Positions 60,033 to 64,000 of a stretch of DNA of 64,000 nucleotides are shown piece after piece (positions within the stretch are counted from its first letter, which is position 1; every line of letters begins with the position of its first letter). The DNA comes from Flexifilum sp963727545 (GTDB lineage Bacteria > Chloroflexota > Anaerolineae > Aggregatilineales > Phototrophicaceae). Position numbers and translations under genes: made by a program. The notes under the pieces are model-generated. The model was not told where the DNA came from. It saw nothing but the letters and a program-made list of their open reading frames with translations, and did no database searches. The stretch lies in NCBI GenBank assembly GCA_963727545.1, contig CAVSGS010000011.1:310001-374000 (forward strand), given 5' to 3'.

Positions 60033-61019
60033 TTAAACGTAGATATTGCTGATCAAGTCTTCGTAAGTCGGCGCGGGGCTGTTTTCCCCGAACTCGACCG
60101 CTTCGGCGACGATTTGGTCGGCTTCGGCTTCGATTCGTTCCAGTTCCGGGCGAATGTCCGGGTCTTGAGCGAGCAGGATCCGGCGCAGAATCGTGATCGG
60201 GTCTTTCTCGTGCCACTCGTCCAGCTCGGTCTTGAGGTCTTCGCGGGTGTTGAACCACTTGTCGGAGACGCCGTGCCCCAAATAGCGATAGGTGCGGGCT
60301 TCCATCAAAATCGGTCCGTGCTCGCGGGCGTACTCGACCGCCTCGCTGACGCCTTCGTAGACTTCGACGACGTTTTGCCCATCGACGCTCGGACCTTCCT
60401 TCATGCCGTAGGCGATCGCTCGCTTGAGCAGGTCGGGCTGCCCGGAAGCATCCTTGGTGCGCGTGCCCATGCCGATGCCGTTGTTCTCGATCAGCCAGAC
60501 GACCGGCAGATCCCAGACGCCGCTCAGGTTGAGCGCTTCGTGGAAGTAGCCGTTGTTGGTCGAGCCGTCGCCGGTGAAGCAGAGGACGACGTTATCGGTG
60601 CCGGTGTACTGCTCCTTGAGCGCGATCCCGGCTGCCAGCGGCAGGTGTCCGGCGACGATGGCGTAACCACCCCAGTAGTTGTGCTCGCGCGAGGCGATGT
60701 GCATCGACCCGCCCTTGCCACCGCTGGTACCGGTACGCTTGCCCATCATCTCCGCCATCACCAGCTTGGGATCGACTCCGCGCGCGATGGCGATGCCGTG
60801 ATCGCGGTAGGCGGTAATCACGTGGTCGTCTTCGGTGAGCGCGGCAATGGCGCCGACGCCGGTCGCTTCAACCCCGTTGTAGAGGTGTAAGTAGACGCCC
60901 GTGATCACCTTTTCTTTGTAGAGTTCGTCGCTTTTCGTCTCGAATTTGCGGATCAGCACGATCTGGTGATACCAGTCGAGCAGCTTTTCCTTTTCAAGCG
61001 AAACGGTGTTGGTCGCCAT
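60033..61019 (-). CDS. pdhA: 2-oxoacid (pyruvate-type) dehydrogenase E1 alpha
   Basis: This 328-residue subunit binds thiamine diphosphate: the signature CFTGDGSTNNGYFHEALNL ends with a region matching the GDG...N motif. The heart of the E1alpha family is also visible in HVITAYRDHGIAIARGVDP, GKRTGTSGGKGGSMHIAS and ENNGIGMGTRTKDASGQPD; the phosphorylation-loop-like Ser/Tyr segment is RYLGHGVSDKW. I took ATG 61019, which has AGGAG five bases upstream. It is the first gene of the three-gene operon. Confidence 0.94.
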   Translation of the reverse strand: MATNTVSLEKEKLLDWYHQIVLIRKFETKSDELYKEKVITGVYLHLYNGVEATGVGAIAALTEDDHVITAYRDHGIAIARGVDPKLVMAEMMGKRTGTSGGKGGSMHIASREHNYWGGYAIVAGHLPLAAGIALKEQYTGTDNVVLCFTGDGSTNNGYFHEALNLSGVWDLPVVWLIENNGIGMGTRTKDASGQPDLLKRAIAYGMKEGPSVDGQNVVEVYEGVSEAVEYAREHGPILMEARTYRYLGHGVSDKWFNTREDLKTELDEWHEKDPITILRRILLAQDPDIRPELERIEAEADQIVAEAVEFGENSPAPTYEDLISNIYV

Positions 61020-61134
61020 GACCACTCCTCTCTATGCTGAGGTGACTCTCTCAGCCTTTAGTTTGTTGCGTGAAATATGAATTAGTTTACCGCAATCGGA
61101 GCGCGCGGGTCAAAAACATGGCACGGGGATTTGG

Positions 61135-61160
61135 TGCCACTTGCTGAGAACTCGATGAGC
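61135..61160. repeat. 26-bp direct repeat, copy a
   Basis: The word TGCCACTTGCTGAGAACTCG-ATGAGC occurs here, 13 bases beyond the HNH gene, and with one change at 62037-62062. The pair brackets the first RHH-like/HNH cassette. Confidence 0.75.
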
Positions 61161-61173
61161 AATGGCAGCGTGC

Positions 61174-61605
61174 TTAGGACTCCGGCGGATGCCAACCTGC
61201 CAGTACCCAATTGGCACGAACGGCTAAGGCGTAAGGGTTGTCATTGAACTGTAGAACTGTGACTGTCGCGCGCCCGGTCGGAGTCAAGCCGATAATGCGG
61301 ATGCCGTCTTCACTCCAGCGGAAATGTTCACTCCATCGTTGGGTGCGTGGATTAAAAAGTGGCTGCGTCTGCCCGGTTGCGGGATCGATACCAGTTGTTT
61401 TGTCGCTCTTGTAGCTGTTGCACAACGGGCAGGCGAGCCAGAGATTGGTCTCAACGTTGGTGCCGCCCTGCGCTAAAGGGATGATATGTTCAATTTCGAG
61501 AGGTGCCATGACCAGATGTTGGGGACTGAGGCAGTAGCCACAGCGATGCCCGGCTGCGTGACGGATGCGGCGATCGAGAGCAGCCGGAATACTCGCACGT
61601 GACAT
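61174..61605 (-). CDS. HNH endonuclease-type protein, copy 1
   Basis: This 143-residue protein has a zinc-stabilised HNH domain: first CxxC in HRCGYCLSPQHLVM, the HNH core LEIEHIIPLAQGGTNVETN with the His pair, then LACPLCNSYKSD with the second CxxC and the final Asn. A C-terminal extension (GIRIIGLTPTGRATVTVLQF, ending WVLAGWHPPES) is shared with copy 2 at 62478-62915, about 70% identical by eye. It is 4 bases downstream of the small RHH-like gene. The pair may be a selfish or defensive nuclease module, but its role is unknown. Confidence 0.85.
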   Translation of the reverse strand: MSRASIPAALDRRIRHAAGHRCGYCLSPQHLVMAPLEIEHIIPLAQGGTNVETNLWLACPLCNSYKSDKTTGIDPATGQTQPLFNPRTQRWSEHFRWSEDGIRIIGLTPTGRATVTVLQFNDNPYALAVRANWVLAGWHPPES

Positions 61606-61609
61606 GACC

Positions 61610-61969
61610 TTACCCGAGGGGCGGCATTAATCCACGCTGCACGGCAACCCGCAGCGCTTCCGATTTCCGCACCATATCCTGCTGGTAAGTCTGCATCAAG
61701 GTATTCAGGCGAACTCGACCCGCCTCCGTAAGCTGATTCTCACGCTGGTCGGTCAGTAGATCGCTGAGTTCCTGCCGCTGACTCTCCGGCAACTGTAGTT
61801 CCACCAGTTGGCGCACCTCCGCATCGGGCAGTTGGTCGACGGGGATTTCGTTGGCGGCGCGGTCAAGCCATTCGGTGAGGACGTCCTCAAGGCGGCGCTG
61901 AGTAATCTCGGCAACGACTTCTGCCTGCCGCATCGTGTCCTCAGGGATGTTCAAGGTGATGGTCACCAT
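61610..61969 (-). CDS. RHH-like N-terminus protein, copy 1
   Basis: This 119-residue protein opens VTITLNIPEDTMRQAEVVAE with the strand and helix pattern of ribbon-helix-helix proteins, then continues helically (QRRLEDVLTEWLDRAANEIP, QLVELQLPESQRQELSDLL, RVRLNTLMQTYQQDMVRKSE). It always precedes the HNH gene here, in both copies. It may be a DNA-binding partner or regulator of the HNH protein; that is inference. The ribosome site is AGGAGA in a leader shared with the other copy. Confidence 0.68.
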   Translation of the reverse strand: MVTITLNIPEDTMRQAEVVAEITQRRLEDVLTEWLDRAANEIPVDQLPDAEVRQLVELQLPESQRQELSDLLTDQRENQLTEAGRVRLNTLMQTYQQDMVRKSEALRVAVQRGLMPPLG

Positions 61970-61999
61970 TGACCGGTCTCCTATGCCTGCTTATTCCTA

Positions 62000-62005
62000 A
62001 TTATA
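62000..62005 (-). promoter_or_regulatory. -10 box of RHH/HNH cassette 1
   Basis: Read on the minus strand, TATAAT lies 31 bases before the ATG, followed by a leader ending in GGCATAGGAGAC that is shared with cassette 2. A conserved TGATCTGC is found upstream in both. Confidence 0.6.
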
Positions 62006-62036
62006 CCGATAAAAACGGCAGATCACGTCGATCTGA

Positions 62037-62062
62037 TGCCACTTGGTGAGAACTCGATGAGC
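62037..62062. repeat. 26-bp direct repeat, copy b
   Basis: This copy reads TGCCACTTGGTGAGAACTCG-ATGAGC, with G instead of C at position 10. It lies between the DUF1304 gene end and the first cassette promoter, 902 bases from copy a. Confidence 0.75.
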
Positions 62063-62085
62063 GCTCGGCAAGTCGTCAAACAGCG

Positions 62086-62453
62086 TTAGATCGCGATCAA
62101 GATCGAGATGATGGCGAGCACAGCGGGCAGCCCTTGAATCAGCAGGATCGAGCGCTTGACCGTCAGCCCGCCGTAGACCGCCGCGACGATCACGCAGGCG
62201 AGGAAGAACAGCGCGAGATTGTGACCGACCGCCGGATCAGGGTAGACAGGCTCCAGAACAAGCCCGCCGCCAGAAAGCCGTTGTAGAGTCCTTGATTGGC
62301 GGCGAGCGTTTTCGAGGCTTGGGCGAAATCAGGCGAAGTGCTGAACGTGCGCATGGTGCGCGGCGTCGTCCAGAGGAACATCTCCAGCACGAGGATGTAG
62401 ACGTGCTCCAGCGCGACCAGCGCCACCAAAATCTTGCCGACGGTTTCCATCAT
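62086..62453 (-). pseudogene. DUF1304 membrane protein, frame broken by a 1-base deletion
   Basis: The first frame reads METVGKILVALVALEHVYIL, TTPRTMRTFSTSPDFA and GLYNGFLAAGLFWSL, a DUF1304 signature, then fails. One added base near 62245-62249 gives YPDPAVGHNLALFFLACVIV and SILLIQGLPAVLAIISILI to the stop at 62086, restoring about 122 residues with four membrane helices. The family has no known function. It lies between the two HNH cassettes, on the same strand. Confidence 0.8.
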
Positions 62454-62477
62454 GTCCCCCTTGAGACGATTATCCCG

Positions 62478-62915
62478 CTAGCGTTCGAACTGCGGCGGAT
62501 GCCAACCCGCTATCACCCAATAACTCCGCACAATCAGCGCGTCGGCATCATCGTTGAAATGCAGCGCTGCGGTGGTTGCCCTGCCGACGGGTGTTAATCC
62601 GATGATGCGAATCCCGTCGTCGCTCCAACGAAAATGATCCTGCCAACGCTGCGTTCGCGGATTGAACAGAGGATACATTTCGCTGGTTTCGGGATCAACG
62701 GCGCTTATTTTATCACTCTTGTGGCTGTTGCAGAGTGGGCAGGCTAACCAGAGATTAGTTTCGTCATTCGTGCCGCCTTGCGCGATGGGGATGATATGTT
62801 CAATTTCCAACCGCGCCATGACGAGATGCTGCGGGCTGAGGCAGTAGCCACAGCGATTTCCCGCAGCTTCGCGGATACGGCGGTCGAGTTCAGCGGAAAT
62901 ACGGGTACGCGGCAC
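62478..62915 (-). CDS. HNH endonuclease-type protein, copy 2
   Basis: This 145-residue paralogue of the protein at 61174-61605 keeps CGYCLSPQHLVMARLEIEH, the HNH core HIIPIAQGGTNDETNLW and LACPLCNSHKSD, with all zinc and catalytic residues. The linker and tail differ more (VDPETSEMYPLFNPRTQRWQ, ALHFNDDADALIVRS). It starts at GTG 62915, 6 bases after the RHH-like gene. Both copies share the final AGWHPP, which marks them as one subfamily. Confidence 0.85.
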   Translation of the reverse strand: MPRTRISAELDRRIREAAGNRCGYCLSPQHLVMARLEIEHIIPIAQGGTNDETNLWLACPLCNSHKSDKISAVDPETSEMYPLFNPRTQRWQDHFRWSDDGIRIIGLTPVGRATTAALHFNDDADALIVRSYWVIAGWHPPQFER

Positions 62916-62921
62916 GCAGCA

Positions 62922-63281
62922 TCAACCGAGCGACTGCATCAGTCCGCGCTCGACGGCGACCTTCACCGCTTCAGCTTTGCGAACCAGTCCGCGCCGGTAA
63001 ATTTGCATCAGCGCGTCTAGCCGCGCGCGCTGCGCGTCATCGAGGGTGTTTTCGCGCTGACGGTCGAGTAGATCGCTCAATTCGTCCTGTTGTGCGGCGG
63101 AAAGCTGCATTGCCGCCAGTTGACGCACCTCAGCATCCGGCAGTTGATCGACCGGGATTTCGTTCGCGGCGCGGTCGAGCCAATCCGCCAGTACGTCCTC
63201 GACGCGGCGCTGCGTTGTCGCCGCGATCACCTCCGCCTGCCGCACCGTCGCTTCCGGAATGTTCAAGGTGATGGTTACCAT
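62922..63281 (-). CDS. RHH-like N-terminus protein, copy 2
   Basis: This 119-residue paralogue of 61610-61969 has the same length and plan: VTITLNIPEATVRQAEVIAA, QRRVEDVLADWLDRAANEIP, QLSAAQQDELSDLLDRQRE and a basic C-terminal helix (RGLVRKAEAVKVAVERGLMQ). Conservation is strongest in the N-terminal strand-helix part and at VDQLPDAEVRQL. The leader before it resembles that of copy 1, including a TATAAT box. Confidence 0.68.
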   Translation of the reverse strand: MVTITLNIPEATVRQAEVIAATTQRRVEDVLADWLDRAANEIPVDQLPDAEVRQLAAMQLSAAQQDELSDLLDRQRENTLDDAQRARLDALMQIYRRGLVRKAEAVKVAVERGLMQSLG

Positions 63282-63309
63282 CGCCCGTCTCCTATGCCGT
63301 CCTGTTCCT

Positions 63310-63315
63310 ATTATA
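63310..63315 (-). promoter_or_regulatory. -10 box of RHH/HNH cassette 2
   Basis: Minus-strand GGTATAATAGGAAC matches GGTATAATTAGGAAT of cassette 1, and the leader ends in the same GGCATAGGAGAC. The TGATCTGC upstream of the -10 is also kept. Confidence 0.6.
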
Positions 63316-63330
63316 CCTGAAAGCAGATCA

Positions 63331-63777
63331 TCAGCCGCCGTCCGCCGCGCGCCAGCGGCGCGGGACGGACGTGCCGCCGTCGTAGGTATTCATGAAGGCG
63401 AAATCGACGCTGAGCACGAACAGGACGTAGCGATCCGCTGGCTCGTAGGGTGCTGCCTTGATCGCTCGTTCCCGCACCTGCGGATCGTCCGTCAGGGTAG
63501 CTCGCCCGTTGACGTAGAACTCGCCACCCCCGCCGCCCGAATTTTCAACCGAGCAGTGGAGCGCATAGCGCGGGTCGCGCTGCAAATCCTTGCCTTTGGG
63601 CGAGGTCGGCTCCATGAACAGGAACAGCTGATCGCCGATGATCGGCGTCACCGGATGCACGCGCGGGCTGCCGTCAGCGCGGATCGTGCCGAGGTAGGCG
63701 ACTTCGCTGCCGAAGCGGGCTTTGCCGAAAGCCGCCAGTTCGGGAGCCTGCTGCGCAAATTCTTGCCAACTGGTCAT
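63331..63777 (-). CDS. Pyridoxamine 5'-phosphate oxidase-fold protein
   Basis: This 148-residue protein has the split-barrel flavin-binding fold of PNPOx-like proteins: TSWQEFAQQAPELAAFGKAR, YLGTIRADGSPRVHPVTPI and LFLFMEPTSPKGKDLQRDPR are the usual strands, with YALHCSVENSGGGGGEFYV later. Such proteins bind FMN or F420; the GSPRVHPV motif is common in the F420/FMN branch seen in Actinobacteria and Chloroflexota. Substrate unknown. ATG 63777 has GGAGG seven bases upstream. It is directly upstream, on the same strand, of cassette 2. Confidence 0.85.
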   Translation of the reverse strand: MTSWQEFAQQAPELAAFGKARFGSEVAYLGTIRADGSPRVHPVTPIIGDQLFLFMEPTSPKGKDLQRDPRYALHCSVENSGGGGGEFYVNGRATLTDDPQVRERAIKAAPYEPADRYVLFVLSVDFAFMNTYDGGTSVPRRWRAADGG

Positions 63778-63818
63778 GATCACGCCTCCAATCTCACTGC
63801 GAGTTACGCCGGTTCGCT

Positions 63819-64000
63819 TTACAGCACTTCCGCCGGATCGACGTCGACGTACCAGCCCTGCGGGATCGCTAAGCCGTCAAGCGCGGGCGTCGGATCGGGT
63901 CCGCGCAGGAGCAGCTGCCAGCGATAGATCGTGTTCTCGCGGGTGAAGAAGCAGGGCGCGGGACCGATGATCTCGGTGCCGGTCATGTCGAGCGCCTCCA
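63819..64000 (-). CDS. priA: PriA helicase, C-terminal end only (continues past window)
   Basis: The minus strand from the window edge reads DMTGTEIIGPAPCFFTRENT, then IYRWQLLLRGPDPTPALDG and IPQGWYVDVDPAEVL before the stop at 63819. The order 'GPAP.f..r....yRWq.llrg', closing on 'DVDP', is the typical end of primosomal protein N'. PriA restarts stalled replication forks. About 60 codons are visible; the rest lies beyond the right edge. The stop lies 41 bases upstream of the start of the PNPOx-like gene, on the same strand. Confidence 0.85.
   Translation of the reverse strand, partial: EALDMTGTEIIGPAPCFFTRENTIYRWQLLLRGPDPTPALDGLAIPQGWYVDVDPAEVL

Noticed and set aside
1..64000. tRNA, rRNA, tmRNA, RNase P or riboswitch
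   Set aside because: No T-loop words in a cloverleaf context and no conserved RNA core were recognised. A covariance search was not possible, so small RNAs may be missed.

Overview
The window is high-GC chromosomal DNA that most resembles a Chloroflexota (Anaerolineae-type) genome. The support is the mix of proteins: secreted lipoproteins with Pro/Thr-rich 'PT' linkers, SH3b/PA14, fasciclin, LysM and L,D-transpeptidase surface proteins, Ser/Thr kinases carrying C-terminal beta-propellers, PspC, FHA, DUF4013, an LppX/LprAFG lipoprotein, and abundant short palindromic and heptameric intergenic repeats. No rRNA, tRNA, CRISPR array, phage or transposase gene was seen. The assignment is inference from gene content, not from a marker phylogeny.

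Layout. 1-4.4 kb: a polysaccharide flippase (cut by the window edge), a methyltransferase, an atypical SDR and a phosphotransferase. 4.4-10.5 kb (minus strand): membrane and secreted proteins, a TlpA-type thioredoxin, a broken beta-propeller protein and a YcgQ/YcgR-like membrane pair. 10.5-11.5 kb is gene-poor and less GC-rich. 11.5-15.2 kb: radA, a cupin, and a small cluster with two tandem Doc/Fic proteins and an RHH-like 53-residue protein. 15.3-24.7 kb: M14 peptidase, secreted proteins, an LprG-P55-like lipoprotein/MFS operon, FHA protein, cNMP-sensor kinase. 25-31 kb: thrS, PspC, HAD phosphatase, hydrolases. 31-44.7 kb: envelope proteins (LysM, L,D-transpeptidase, BNR, PA14-SH3), Ser/Thr kinase plus GntR regulator, SGNH hydrolase, patatin, two histidine kinases. 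44.7-46.5 kb: a 690-bp intergenic region with phased TTATGAACA boxes beside dnaN, a good candidate for the replication origin. 46.8-54.9 kb: glycosyltransferases, a nucleotide-sugar epimerase, a WecA/TagO-like enzyme, fasciclin and MOSC proteins. 55-61 kb: a CDF transporter, an M19 dipeptidase, and the pyruvate dehydrogenase-type operon E1alpha-E1beta-E2. 61.1-63.3 kb: two copies of a two-gene RHH-like/HNH cassette around a DUF1304 gene. The far end holds a PNPOx-like protein and the 3' end of priA.

How the genes fit together. Several sets serve the cell surface: flippase, methyltransferase, two GT4 enzymes, epimerase and the polyprenyl-phosphate transferase for glycans; many exported proteins probably decorate or remodel the wall; the LprG/P55-like pair suggests lipid or glycolipid export. 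Signalling is rich in kinases. Core functions are dnaN, priA, radA, thrS and the 2-oxoacid dehydrogenase complex.

Two general cautions. At least eight genes, including dnaN and the E2 gene, are interrupted by single-base indels, mostly in short homopolymers; because some are core genes, sequencing or assembly error is more likely than real decay. Also, many intergenic gaps hold members of several dispersed hairpin families, which are the most distinctive non-coding feature here.
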